A DNA stretch of 64,000 bases from NCBI GenBank assembly GCA_016630905.1, contig WBMQ01000017.1, forward strand, positions 1 through 64,000. The letters run 5' to 3'. Under the pieces are notes generated by a model, which saw only the letters and a program-made list of their open reading frames with translations, had not been told where the DNA came from and did not search any database. Source of the stretch: Capillidium heterosporum (lineage: Eukaryota; Entomophthoromycota; Entomophthoromycetes; Entomophthorales; Capillidiaceae). Shown here in pieces: positions 1 to 11,604 of this stretch. The stretch's first letter is position 1, and each line of letters opens with the position of its first letter. A program made the position numbers and the translations under genes.

Positions 1-2507
1 CATTGGTGAGTTGGCATTGTTGTTGGGTAGAAATAGGTTGTAGGAGTTGGCGACAAACCCATTCTTGGACAACTCAATTATTGCATTCCTACGCTGTTGG
101 CTCAATTAAGCTGTGGCAGATGTATACCTTCCATTGTAATGTTTAAAGCGGATAGTCGGTAATGTTGGGCAAACTATATTGTTGGTATGGGCAACCGAAG
201 CTAAAGAGATTAGGCTTGATAAGGTTCAACAAGATGTAGCATGCATGGTAAAACTACCATTCCATCTCACCACAGATTTCCGAAGCCTTGTTTATCGCAT
301 CCATGTAGTAAGACACCTTCTTTGAAAGTTCATAGACCAGTTCGATTTCTCTGTCTTTGCAAATTAATATATGTAAGCGATAGCAAGTGCCTGTTATTAA
401 ACTAAAGACATCACCGACTTTTTCATCTAGATCTACATTTATTTGGCTACAGGTATATTTAAAGCCTATTACCTCGGACGTCGCTATTCTTATAGTATAT
501 GGCAGTTTCCGATCCAAACTATCAGTAGCTCAAGTATAGTTTGGATTTGTGCTAAAATTACTTGAAGCTCCCAATCCTTTGATACCTCCTTGTTGATGTC
601 AAAGGCCTTGCCTTGAATGGCAATGAGGTATCCGAGTTGTGGGTAGTAGACTATGTTTAAGCTCTTTATATGCTTAGGTAAACTGCACTTTAGCTTTAGT
701 ACGGTACTGGACTAATGATGTTAGTAGTTGTATACATTCAACGGCACTAGTATGTTTTCCAATCCGTCATATATTTCCCTGTAAGTATCTAGGATCTGTA
801 CCTTTAGCTCCAGATCTAATAGGTAGCTTACTGCATCCTTTCCCTTGAGTATGTGTACATTTTCATCACCGGCGATATTCTCGAATGCAATCTAAAGCTA
901 TTAGAGTGTATATAACATGTATTTACCGTTGATGCTATTAGATGCGCCACTTTAGCTATTCCCTGAACCAGATCACCTTTGATCTTGACATGTTAGCCTG
1001 ATATCAAAGTAAGCATTACCTTTTCGCTGATATTCATACCCTTTATAGGATCACACAACACCAGTTGAAAGATGCAAATGCAAGACGATAAAAACTAAAT
1101 AGATATAGTTGGACTATGTTTTGACAAGGTACCCTATGAAGTGTCAACCAATCCATATACTGCTTCTCAACGTAATGCTCGATAAAATGGTAGAAATGTT
1201 GTTGTTTCTTTGCAACGCCTCTTTCATCCTCCTTATAATACTCGTATTCAAGTTTTTATAACATGTGGCAACGTCGCTCTGTCTCGCTACTATATCTTCT
1301 GCTTCCGTCAATGGGCATCGCAGCCATTTCTTCAAGGTATCGGATCCAACTTGGCTAGCGGTTTGGTTTAAAATGGCTACATGTTAGAACGACTCCGGTT
1401 GTAAAAAGCACCAAATAGACTCATGTCTTCCTTCCCATCTTTACTTGAGATACTTGGATGACTCTCGATTTTGAATACTGCTAGAATCTTTACTTTTTAA
1501 AAGGGCAATATTGAAAATTTACGCCAATGTGTCTTCGTTGATGTCAAGGGTTGACTCGCTTGAAAATAGTCAGTAATGAACGGATAGATAGATAGTACAA
1601 TCTCAAAGTATCAACCCTATCTATCTTTAAATAATCTGGCGGTTGCTCAGGGCGGTCCTCATTCACCTTATTTAAAAAGGTAAACAGCGCACTTACACAG
1701 CTTATCTATATGCAATTAGTGTACAAGCAGCTGACTATGTACCGAGATTCTCCATTCAAAAGGTATCCCATCGGAAGCCTCCAACAACGGATCCATCACA
1801 CTTTCCATATTTCTAGAACCAGTACTCTTCAGCGCCAGTATATGCTGTAGCCTTTCAAGCGATTTATTATACGAAAACTCCTTTGAAGGCATTGGGGTCA
1901 AGTTAACATTTTCCAGCTCTAAAAGTTAGCGATTTGGATGTGCATATGGTACCTCTACGCAGTGCTTCACCTATATTCTCGTTAACTAAAACAAGAGTGG
2001 CTTTGGTCTTTTTAAGAACTGTAGTTGGGTTAGTAGTAGCTTATACTAGGCATACTTTTGCTGACCAATGCTATTTCTGCAGCTATGAATTCGGAGATCA
2101 AGGACAATGTATAAGGCTTTGTGTTGTAGAGGCAACCGCCTATGGTATCGTTATGCTCGTTGAAAAGTAAAACCGACTAATGTAAGCACTATGTTTATAA
2201 AAAGCATACTTGGTCTACAAAGTATTAGCTTAATGTTAATGTTATAACTACTTTCACATTCCAATGGATATTTCTTGGCCAAAGCCCTTTTTGCTCTCAT
2301 TTCGAGGGGATATTTACTGTGGAAACTAACACAATCATCTAGGCTAGCGGCATCCGATTCGTACAGCGAGAAACTTTTACTATTACAGACATCACTTACC
2401 GTACCACTTTGTTCTTGACTTTTGTTGGTAGTGATGCTCGATTTGGCTTCAGACTCCATACTCTCAGATAATCGCTTAAAAACATCTGGTTTCCTTGAAT
2501 TGGACAT
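1..2507 (-). pseudogene. MSH5: MSH5 meiotic MutS homologue, copy 1 (partial, probably frameshifted)
   Basis: The ATG is at 2505-2507 and the gene runs off the left edge before the ATPase P-loop, so only the N-terminal part is visible. It is an inverted, almost identical copy of the gene at 34435-37987. Readable exons include the N-terminal low-complexity exon (2507-2151), the lever/clamp exon at 1335-1144 (starts KKWLRCPLTEAED) and the block at 517-254 (LDEKVGDVF...INKASEICGEM). Copy 1 lacks one G at about 1160 that copy 2 has, which turns the frame in this exon into a stop six residues later (SSIWIG then stop, against RSRYMDWL in copy 2). MSH5 pairs with MSH4 to stabilise meiotic recombination intermediates. 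Copy 1 is therefore probably a pseudogene, unless the missing base is an assembly error. Confidence 0.75.
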
Positions 2508-2566
2508 TTTGAAGGTGTATACTTTGATTACCATAGTTGGGACATTTATAGTATTTAGGTTTAATG
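1..2566 (-). repeat. Left arm of a large inverted repeat (MSH5 duplication)
   Basis: The reverse complement of 1-2566 matches 34375-36943 with scattered substitutions and a few 1-bp indels. Position 1 corresponds to about 36943, so the left arm continues outside the window. Homology ends about 60 bases upstream of the MSH5 ATG (at about 2566 and 34375), where the flanks become unrelated. The arms point inward and bracket about 31.8 kb. Confidence 0.93.
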
Positions 2567-2569
2567 CAT

Positions 2570-3576
2570 TTTATATACCATCCACAGTCAGAAACAATGC
2601 CTTAATTTGCTGATCAAATGTACTTTTGTTTTCAAAACAAGTCAAGGCGATTAACTTACCGTGATACCTTCCCAGCTCAACCTTTATAACCTCATAAAAA
2701 CTCTAACAGTGACTATTACACTATGGACTTTACATTGTATTATTATGATGAGCTTCTTTTATAACTTTTCGCAGTTTCTAAATCACCCTGCATGGTGTAT
2801 GGGTACCCTGATTCATAACAACCTTTCAAATGGCCTAGTATCTTTCTATAGAATTTCGAAAGGGTTACAGCTGGTTATCTTTCACCACTTGTTCCATCCT
2901 AATTTCAAACTAAAGATGTTATTTATACTAGCCTTCAATAAATTTTCTAGACACAAGAAAAGTACCTCTGAACATGGTATAAACTTTTCTAAAAAACATT
3001 CTGGCGATATATTAAATATCTTAATAGGATCTATCCTCAATATCAACTCATAAAGCATCGATAAGTTGAACTTAAATATCCAAATATATTTCTTAGAGTT
3101 TACCGAGATGAGTAACAGCCCTACCCTCTCAATCACAACTTGGATTGGGTTTGAACATGGTACCTGGATAGATAGTCGAGACGATAATAGTATTTTTAGA
3201 AGAATAAATCATCATCACCACTACCACACCTCGTTTTTTAGGAAAGTAATTTTGGTAGAGAAATAAGGCTTATTAGGTAGCTGAAATGAGAGGGGAAGGT
3301 GAAACAGTTTGCTGCACTAGCAAACTAATGGTATCTTCTAGTTGAACTAAATGAGGACTTGGTCTGAGGCCAGGTGTCCTTTTAGCCCATAGGCAATTAC
3401 CAAACATACTAACGTATAGTTTCTGTGCTTCAGGTGCAACCTATATTCCCACCTAAGAAGCAAGCCGGTCGTCAAAGTGGATTATCTAGAGGATTTCATA
3501 TATATATCTTAAATAAAAAACTTAAACTTGGGTATGTAAAATTAGAACTATTAAAATATACAAAGCTATTTATTAA
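2570..3576. other. Unassigned stretch between MSH5 copy 1 and the 7TM gene
   Basis: Short overlapping open frames lie on both strands: plus 2661-3053 and minus 3136-2882. The minus frame reads on upstream through a stretch that includes VGLLLISVNSKKYIWIF. I recognise neither, and no splice-consistent longer model is clear. It could hold a remnant of another small gene. Confidence 0.3.
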
Positions 3577-4734
3577 CTATCCCAAGTACAACTTCCTCTT
3601 GACTTTCAACCAACTGTACTGTATGCCGACCTCGAAGCCCTTCCTTATGGCGTTGTTTTTAAATATTACTGTCAAGATGACATCGAACTTGGCTACTGAG
3701 TATATAAGTGCATAAGCGTACTCCAATTCCAGCGGGCTTTGTTCCCCTTTAATTAATTCGTAGACCGGTATGGAGGCAAAGAACAAGCCACTTACAAAGT
3801 AGGCTATCGTAACTGGCACGTACTTGTAAAGTACGTCCTTAGGCTCTAAAGCTGGCGTTAGATGTTTGGAGTCGGTTGACGTGTTGAACAAGTTGGCGTC
3901 GGAGTGCATTCGTGACATATTATGATCGTAATCCTCTTCTCTGCCATCGTAATGGAAGTTATTCCCAAGGTCGAACGACTTTAGGGAGGTTAAATTTCGG
4001 GAAGCAGTCGGGATATCTAAGATCTTGCGATTGGATTTCATCTGGATGGTTTTTGTATAGGTGGAGATTGTAACTACTATATGTAAGATGCCAGCTATGA
4101 TCTGGAGAGCTATGTGCACTATGGAGAGGGATAAAACTGTCGAATCTTTGCTGTTGTAAGGTGCTGTACACTGCAACTTGCTGTTCCGCATTATGTACTG
4201 TCCGTAGATAGCTGGAACAAGAGTTGTAATGAAAACTAACGCCAGGTGTAACCCACCGCCTATCGCCCAATATAGACCATTGACCGGTTTGTTTAAGACT
4301 ATGGTGAAGTAATAGTAGATGTAACGCATGATGACGGCGCCTGGGAAGGAGACTATAGCTAAACTTAGTAGGAAGCCTGCTATCTGACAGGCCCATTCAG
4401 GTATCTCCGCTATTGAAGTTGCCAGCCAGTTCAAGTTCATTGGGAAAGTTGAAAAGTCGTAGATGATTAGTACTAGACATAGCTGGATGAGGAGGTAGCT
4501 GGATACCTTGGTGTTGATACTCATATCGCTTATACATAGGTAGAGGATGATTAAAGTTAGTAAGGTGGAGACTATTCCGCTCAAAGATATTATGCCAGCT
4601 AACGTTAGGCCTACCGCTGAGTTATCCATTTCGTCTAGTTGGCTTGGTTGAAATTTGAAATGATGAAAATGAAAATTAAAACTTGAACAGCAATCCAATC
4701 CACTTTCAAGCCCATTTATACTTGCCAAATCCAA
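3577..4734 (-). CDS. Rhodopsin-like (family A) G-protein-coupled receptor-like protein
   Basis: An uninterrupted frame of 385 residues with seven hydrophobic segments at about 43-67, 79-97, 117-145, 153-175, 199-222, 303-325 and 335-357. Cys116 at the top of TM3 and Cys189 in the second extracellular loop fit the class A disulphide. MRY (136-138) sits where the DRY motif is expected and a Trp in TM4 (156) is conserved. The third cytoplasmic loop (about 226-302) is long and hydrophilic, rich in Ser, Asp and His. Translation may start at Met1 or Met36; the first 35 residues are not a clear signal peptide. Rhodopsin-like receptors are numerous in Conidiobolus-type fungi; the ligand is unknown. 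No introns are needed. Confidence 0.75.
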   Translation of the reverse strand: MDLASINGLESGLDCCSSFNFHFHHFKFQPSQLDEMDNSAVGLTLAGIISLSGIVSTLLTLIILYLCISDMSINTKVSSYLLIQLCLVLIIYDFSTFPMNLNWLATSIAEIPEWACQIAGFLLSLAIVSFPGAVIMRYIYYYFTIVLNKPVNGLYWAIGGGLHLALVFITTLVPAIYGQYIMRNSKLQCTAPYNSKDSTVLSLSIVHIALQIIAGILHIVVTISTYTKTIQMKSNRKILDIPTASRNLTSLKSFDLGNNFHYDGREEDYDHNMSRMHSDANLFNTSTDSKHLTPALEPKDVLYKYVPVTIAYFVSGLFFASIPVYELIKGEQSPLELEYAYALIYSVAKFDVILTVIFKNNAIRKGFEVGIQYSWLKVKRKLYLG

Positions 4735-7047
4735 ATCGGTGCCTGTTCTGAAGGTTCATTAGTTATTCCTGGAAGCCGAGCCCAATATTTCTAGAAAATA
4801 ATTGTTCTTGGATTGCACACATAATAAAGTTATTGGATTAGGTGGCGATCACAAGTGGTTTTGATTCGCTATATTTTAACATTTGCCATAAACTGGGAAG
4901 CTGAGCCTCCGACTATTGCTGTTCCAAACTAAAAGCATATTGAATTCCACCCTTCCCACAAGTATAACTAGTCCATCTATCCTTGAAAAATATATATTTG
5001 ATCATCGATAAAAGTCACGAATATTTATAAATTTGAATCCTAGTAGTCGATGTGCGATGCAATTTACCATTTCTTTGTTCAATATACCTATATACAGTTT
5101 CTCTATCTTAGTAGAGGTGGGTCGTTGGCAAAGGAATATGCAAACTAAAGGTAAACTCCAATAAAGAAACCCAATTCAAGAATTGGTGTAGAAAATCATG
5201 CTTGGACAACTCCTGAAAACATCAGTATTTTACTTGGGAACCGCAATGGATCGCCTATCAATAGTAACATCGAACAAGTGCTTTATATGCCTACTCCGAA
5301 TATTAAAAAGCCTCAATGTTACATATCTGTAGACGTATATATTTGAAACGTAGTCAATCGATCTGTACTTTTCCGATACTACTTTGGGCATCTCACTATA
5401 CCTAGACCAGCCTCAGCACTTCAAACTTTTTAATAGCTGGATGTCCGCAATACAACTTAAAATGCCATTTAAATATAAACACCCACATCGACATATTAGT
5501 TTGACTTGATCTACATTTTGAAACTTTACTTGACAAGTGTCCGAATTAACTACCAAAATTGTATATAGTTGAGCGGTTAACAAGCCGAGATTGGTATCCA
5601 TCACCAGTAACTTTCGAGCATCAACTTTTTAGTAGATTTTGACTCATCTATTGGCACAAATGATATAGAGTATCCATCCAAAAGAAGTTATCAAATTTAA
5701 AGCATATATTTTTACTTATTAGATTCAGATGTTAAATTCATTAACCCTTAGAGTACTAGAAAGGCAATTCAAACAACTGCTACTGTTTTTCTATCCAATA
5801 CATGTCTATGAATCACATAGTTTGGCAAATATAATTCACTGATTCAATTTTAGTCAATTTTAGTGCGAGTTATCTCGTCTATAGGCTTTTTGGGTTAATG
5901 GGATCCAAAACTTGGGTACTTTTTCCAATGAAATGTAGCAGTAAACCAGGCATTGTAGATAGATTTGAGGTGGTTCGATAAATTTTGCATTTTAGCTCAT
6001 TGTATAGGAAAGTATAGATAGGAGGCATCTTTCAAATAAAGCAAAAGATCCCTATCTTGTATCGGGTAAGGGTCAGTAAGCTCTAGATTTCTGGCATTCT
6101 ATAGAAAAAAAAGATGCTAAACCTAATTCCAATCGATTTCGAAAAAAGTCAAGTAGCCCGTAAAAGCTTATCTTTATAGTTACTACATCCACGTCCTTGC
6201 AAATATACGCCCAAAATGTTTCCAAAAAACACTATACTATTTCTATCCCATTTAGTTTACTTGATTAAACTTTTTCTCATCATAATCTATTCTATCTTGG
6301 CAAAATTCCAATAAAGATTCAAAGTCTAAAATAGAAGTTGGCAATTAATAAATTCTGCCGATTTGTATCGTAGATTTTTACTTGAAAAGGAGCTCCAATT
6401 AATTAAATTTACAACATACTTACTTTAGGATATGGTAAATTAGATATCTAATTTACTTTTAAACACATGGCGCAAATATCAATTGCAGATTAGCGCCTTT
6501 CAAGTATGGGTTAGGAGTCGAGTTACGTAGGTGAAAGGTAGATGATAGGTCAGGTAGGTTGGTGCTTGTGACCTTTTGCATCTGAAGTTGGGAATTCGTA
6601 CGTCAGCATCATTATATCACCACCATGAATGTGATGGTGATGATAGTGAAACCTTGAGTGGAGATGTAGTGGTCAGTTGAGATGAACTATTTCCATTATA
6701 TATGGATCTAGGACTGATAGACTAAATCCAATAGAATGGATTAATGGTATACAGCGTAGCTTTGAAATGGCCCTAGAGTTATATATATATCCCGTTACAA
6801 TTCACTAGAGGCCAAGCCTTGAAGTTTAAACTAAAGGCAAGTTGCAGCTGTAGAGATAGAGAAAAGGATAAGTAGATAATAGCAAAATGGATGTGTATAG
6901 GAAAGGATTTAGGCTGCCATAAAATGAACTTAAAAGCACACTATATAAATCATATAGAGAGACATTAACGGTACTAAAAATATTTAATTGCAAAGTTGAA
7001 ACTATAAGCAGGAAAACTTTGAGTTCAAGGCTCATCAACAGCCATCT
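4735..7047. other. 2.3 kb without a supportable gene
   Basis: AT-rich sequence. A 63-codon minus frame (5604-5413) has a leucine/cysteine pattern loosely like a leucine-rich repeat, but neighbouring frames are full of stops, so at best it is a gene fragment. A short near-palindrome of CATCA/ACCATC steps is seen at 6607-6645. Nothing else was recognised. Confidence 0.4.
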
Positions 7048-8132
7048 TCACCGATTCCTATCCTTACGTTTCGCACTAGCCTTCTTTTCCTTCTCCTTCT
7101 GTAGCTCTGCATCAATATCCAGTTCGTAGTCGCTGCTGACGTCGCTGAACATACTGACTTCCATATCTACTTCCTCGACCTTGGGCTTCTTTGCAACTCT
7201 TTGATTTCCAGTATTATCCAATTTATCAACAGTAGCAACTTCATCTTTCACATTGTTGCGTAAGTTATAAAAGAGTTTAGATACCTTTTCAACAACTGCC
7301 TCTTCAATGTCGTCAATCGATTGCTCTTCTTTCGCACCTTCAACTTTACTGTGTAACAGGGTGGCAGGTATAGCGTTTAAACTTGTATAGTCGTCTGTCT
7401 CTAAATCAAAGACATAGGCCATTCTGCCTTTCAAAAAGCATTCCTTGTTCACCAGGCTAGCATCGTTGAACTGAGCGTGATAAATACGTTCTCCCAATCC
7501 GGTCATAAATTTGGGTTCGTCGATGGGTACCTCTTGCAACTGCGTATCGACCTTCTTTTGCTTTTCCAAATACAGTTTAAATACATCGTCGTCTATCTCT
7601 TCCTCACTGTCGCTTTCCTGGTGCTGTGCTTCCTGTCGCGTCTTGGCTAGTAAAGCGTAATCTAAACCTTTGACCAAATGAGTAAACTTTTCATCACCGC
7701 CCAAATATTTGGACTGTTGGTAGCTATCCATACGACTGACTTCACCATCCAAATTCTGAAAGTTTTGGAGGATGGTTTCACTGTCTTGGTAATCTAAGTT
7801 TTCACCCCGCCTACGTTCGGCAGCTCGATCACGGTAGCCAGATTCATAACTATTAAATAAATTTAAAAGTAAAATCAAAAAGAGTACCTTTCATTTTTAA
7901 CTTTTCTAGGTGCAAATGAACCGTGATTGAGTTGCCTTGAGCCTTTAGTGGATTTGGGTTTGGTAGAGGTAAGGTATGGATTATCGGATTGAAAATCTTG
8001 GTTATCTTTAATCGGTTGTTTAGATCGTGACGGTCTTGCTCCTAAGATGTTCTTTTGCGATCTTGGAGCTGGTGTCTGTATCAACTTTCGAAAGTCATCT
8101 TGAGTTAAGCCTTGGTTGGGTTTCTCACTCAT
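7048..8132 (-). CDS. IK: RED/IK-family spliceosomal protein
   Basis: Two exons, 8132-7888 and 7849-7048, joined across a 38-bp GT..AG intron, give 348 residues. The N-terminus has the family motif LTQDDFRKLIQTP (human RED: LTNEDFRKLLMTP). After the splice come YRDRAAERRRGENLDY, then KYLGGDEKFTHLVKGLDYALL and FLKGRMAYVFDLE, all RED_N signatures. RED (IK) acts with SMU1 in the spliceosomal B complex. The C-terminus is acidic then Lys/Arg-rich. It is shorter than animal RED and lacks the long RED-dipeptide repeat. ATG 8132 is the first Met and directly precedes the conserved region. Confidence 0.9.
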
Positions 8133-8639
8133 CTCTTTAGCTTCACTTATAGAAACAGTTTTTTTAGCTGGATTGAGTTGGAATGTAAATTGTGCTGGCC
8201 AAAAGTATTTGAGCTGTAATTCAATTAGTTTATTTTTTTACACCCTAGATAAGCTACATCAGCAAACTTGAACCAGACAGAAGTTTAAGAAATACTTTTA
8301 TTTGACAATTTATCTTTCTTTAATTGGACAAAAAGATTTACCCCTATACAAAAACTACTAACATTTCAAATTGAACTAAGTTAATTGTAAAGTTTAAAAA
8401 TAAAATAAAAAGCTTAGATATTTTAAAGTATAAAACTTTTATTATAGTTCAAAACATATTGTATACCTTGCTTAAGTATACAATTAGCAAATATATCAAT
8501 ATGTATAAATGCTTAGATAATAAATCTATAAAAATATATACTAAGCTAATAACTATATAAAATATAAAATATATTGAAATATTTATTAATAAAAAAGTTA
8601 AATAGATATTATAAAACTTAAAATATTTATAAAAGCAAT
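8133..8639. other. AT-rich intergenic stretch
   Basis: About 500 bases of very AT-rich sequence upstream of the RED gene, probably its promoter at the right end of that gene. The 66-residue Ile/Tyr-rich frame here is a composition artefact. No RNA gene or repeat was recognised. Confidence 0.5.
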
Positions 8640-8845
8640 TTACAACCAATAAACTTGACTATATTTCTTAGCTTTATGGCTATAGTTAAAATATTCTTAT
8701 TTATTTACTACTTTTGGATTAGATTTCAAGTATAAGTTTTTTTATAATTTTTATATTAACTTTCTTAGCTTTTATAAAATACTAACTACTGTTACTGCCT
8801 AATTAACTCCTGCTGGTAAGCATTCTTGGTAGATGTTTCCTAACA
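8640..8845 (+). repeat. Truncated, decayed solo LTR (family 2, 3' part)
   Basis: Aligns with the 3' third of the intact family-2 LTR at 60758-61412. It ends with the same terminal segment (a stretch starting ATTAACTCCTGCTGGTAAGC, then TTTCCTAACA), with many C-to-T and G-to-A changes. The 5' part is missing or unrecognisable. Confidence 0.75.
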
Positions 8846-9112
8846 AATACTAATCTTTATATTAATAATATAAATTATTTTAAAAAATAATATGCTAAAA
8901 AAGTAAAAAATTTAGATAGTTTAATACTATTATACTAATAATTAAGAAACTTATAAATAAAAAATATTATTAAAAAAGTAATTATAATTATAATTAAAAG
9001 ATAAATAATAGCTAAAAATAGTATATTAAAATATTATTAATAATTATTAGTTAGTTACCTTTACTAAATATTTAACTACTAGTATAATAATCCTAATTAT
9101 TATAATCTCTAG

Positions 9113-9849
9113 TGTAAGGTCCAAGGGGGTGCCGTTGAATCCAACTAATGATGGTGTCATAATGGGAGCGTATGACATGAGAGGTTGGGACAGTAGAACC
9201 AATGCCGACCACAGCATTGGTAATATGAATCACCCAAAGGAGGTAAGTCCAAAGGGAAGCGAAGAAAGTTTGAACGGAGTGAGCTAAGAGGGTATAGAAG
9301 TCGAACCACATATTCGCACGATCTAATAACTAAAAGGCTGACCAGGAACAATACTTTATTCGTAGACGAAACAGAATCAGGCTGTCAGAGACAGCTATGG
9401 CAGGGGAAACAGATCAGGCTGTCAGAGACAGCTATGGCAAGGGAAACAGATCAGGCTGTCGCAACAGCTATAGTTGATGGTTGAGATCAAGAGGTGAGTA
9501 ACAGCTATTTAGAAAATAGCGAGGTGGAACGTTGTCAAGATACCAGCCTTCAATGGCATTCCAAGGGTTTAAATACCCTTTCGGTATCTTGGCAATACTT
9601 GCTGAATATCCGAATCCCGATATCAAAATGCTATGCTGGTAATAGCTGGGGTTCCTAACTTATAGCCGAGATTACGAATATGGGAAATTGTCAAGAATAT
9701 CTAATAAATAGAACAGATTTCTGTTCGAAACTAGATATAAATGGAAAGTAGAAAATCGAAGATTGGTAAGGGAAAGAAAATAGTATAGTGTGCAAAGAAA
9801 ATTGGTCGATGACCTTAGATTAGGAATTGTAACAACTAGGGTTGTTACA
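9113..9849 (-). mobile_element. Solo LTR A, family 3 (737 bp)
   Basis: Read on the minus strand it begins TGTAACAAC and ends CCTTACA, i.e. TG..CA ends. Flanking 5-bp target duplications are identical: TCTAG at 9108-9112 and 9850-9854. The first 22 bases form a near-perfect hairpin (TGTAACAAC / GTTGTTACA arms). An inverted copy is at 10120-10819. No internal retrotransposon coding region remains. It is inserted at the edge of the 25-bp tandem array. Confidence 0.9.
9378..9475. repeat. Tandem repeat inside LTR A
   Basis: A unit of about 40 bases containing CAGGCTGTCAGAGACAGCTA is present twice in near-identical form plus a shorter third copy. Each unit has its own small inverted repeat. LTR B has fewer units, which accounts for part of the length difference (737 against 700 bp). 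Confidence 0.8.
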
Positions 9850-9850
9850 T

Positions 9851-9950
9851 CTAGTATAAGATTATTAACCAATCTCTAGTATAAGATTATTAACCAATCT
9901 CTAGTATAAGATTATTAACCAATCTCTAGTATAAGATTATTAACCAATTT
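9851..9950. repeat. 25-bp tandem repeat, four units
   Basis: The unit CTAGTATAAGATTATTAACC plus AATCT occurs at 9851, 9876, 9901 and 9926; only the last differs, ending AATTT. It resembles a segment near the 5' end of the family-3 LTR (CTAATCTAAGGTCATCAACC), so it looks like an expansion within an older, decayed LTR. Confidence 0.95.
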
Positions 9951-10119
9951 CTTTATATACTATACTATTTTTTCTTCTTACTAATCTTTAATATTTTTAC
10001 TTTTATTTATATCTAGTTTTAAATAGAAATCCATTTTACTTATTAGATATTCTTAACTATTTTTTCTATATTTTTAGTTTTAGCTATATATTAGTAACTT
10101 CTAGCTATTATCAGCATAG

Positions 10120-10819
10120 TGTAACAACTCTGGTTGTTACAATTCCTAATCTAAGGTCATCAACCAATTTTCTTTGCACACTATACTATTTTCTTTCTCT
10201 TACCAATCTTCGATTTTCTACTTTCCATTTATATCTAGTTTCAAACAAAAATCTATTCTATTTATTAGATATTCTTGACAATTTTCCATATTTATAATCT
10301 TGGCTATAAGTTAGGAATTCTAGCTATTACTAACATAGCATTTTGATATTGGAATTCAGATAGTCAGCAAGTATTTCTAAGATACTGAAAGGGTATTTAA
10401 ATCCTTAAAATGCTATTGAAGGCTGGTATCTTGACAATGTTCCACCTCACTATTTTCTAAATAGCTATTACTTACCTCTTGATCTCAACTATCAACTATA
10501 GCTATTGTAACAGCCTGATCTATTTCCCTTACCATAGCTGTCTCTGATAGCCTGATTCTGTTTTGTCTACAAATAAAGTATTGTTCCTAGTCAGCCTTTT
10601 AGTTATTAGATTGTGCAAATATGTGGTTTGACTTCTATACCCTCTTAGCTCACTCCATTCAAACTTTCTTCACTTCTCTTTGGACTTACCTCCTTTGGAT
10701 GATTCATATTACCAATACTGTAGTTGGCATTGGTTCTACTGTCCCAACCTCTCATGTTATATACTTCCATTATGACACTATCATTAGTTAGATCTAGCAG
10801 TACCCTCTTGGACCTTACA
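10120..10819 (+). mobile_element. Solo LTR B, family 3 (700 bp)
   Basis: Begins TGTAACAAC with the same terminal hairpin as LTR A and ends CCTTACA. Flanks are CATAG and TATAG, a 5-bp duplication with one C/T difference. It is inverted relative to LTR A and inserted in an older LTR whose halves lie at 9951-10119 and 10820-10884. Confidence 0.85.
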
Positions 10820-10884
10820 TATAGTATATTAATGTTGGAATTCTGATAATTAGTAAATATTGCTAAGATATCAAAGGAATATTT

Positions 10885-11604
10885 TGTAAGAAAATACTTT
10901 TAATTAGCTATAGCTTTACTTAATAACTAAAATTCAGTTTTACATTCTGAATATATAGATTACCAGTTTGGTATTAATCCTAGTAATACTAAAAATTCTT
11001 TTCTCTTTAGAATGAATTAAGCATTTTATTTAGCATTAGCTGTTTCTAAATTAGCCTTAGCATTTCTTAAGTTAATAATAAATGCCCAAAAAATAAGAAA
11101 AATAGCATTATTAATAGATTAGAAAAAACATCAATTACTAGTATTCTAAGTACTAATTACTAAAGATAAGTCATCTATATAAGACCTATAGTAAACTTAG
11201 TAGTAGGTTAAGTTATTATTAAATAAATATATTGAATTATTTGATATTTCTTTTGCTATTGGCATAGTATAGACTTTCTGTATAGTATAATATAGAACTG
11301 ATAATCAGCATCCCTTAACAGTAGAAAGTTGTACTGATCTGAACTAAACAATAGGATTAAACCAAATTGATCTGAACTAAACCCTAAAATCCTCTTAAAC
11401 CAATAAACCCAACTGTACTTCTTAGCCTAATAGTTACTCTTAGAGTATTCCTATCTGCCTACCATTTTTAAATTAGGCTACAAGTACAAACTTCCTCCTT
11501 ATATAGCTTTATAGTTAATATTTTTAACTTTTATAAAGTCCTAGCTACTATTGCTTTCTAACTAACCTTAGCTGGTAAACATTCCTTATAGACTTTTTCT
11601 AATA
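10885..11604 (+). mobile_element. Solo LTR, family 1 (720 bp), heavily decayed
   Basis: Exactly 720 bp, with a perfect 5-bp duplication (TATTT at 10880-10884 and 11605-11609). It aligns without gaps to the intact copy at 14104-14823 over the part compared. Over 11362-11481 against 14581-14700 I count 18 differences in 120, all C/T or G/A, and at 17 of them the other copies keep the C or G. Terminal CCCAACA has become TCTAATA. Confidence 0.92.

Noticed and set aside
5413-5604. LRR/F-box-like 63-codon frame
   Set aside because: Isolated, flanked by stops in all frames, no splice-consistent extension.
9370-9480. CRISPR-like array
   Set aside because: Spacing is irregular, the repeats are direct tandem units without unique spacers, and they lie inside an LTR of a eukaryote.
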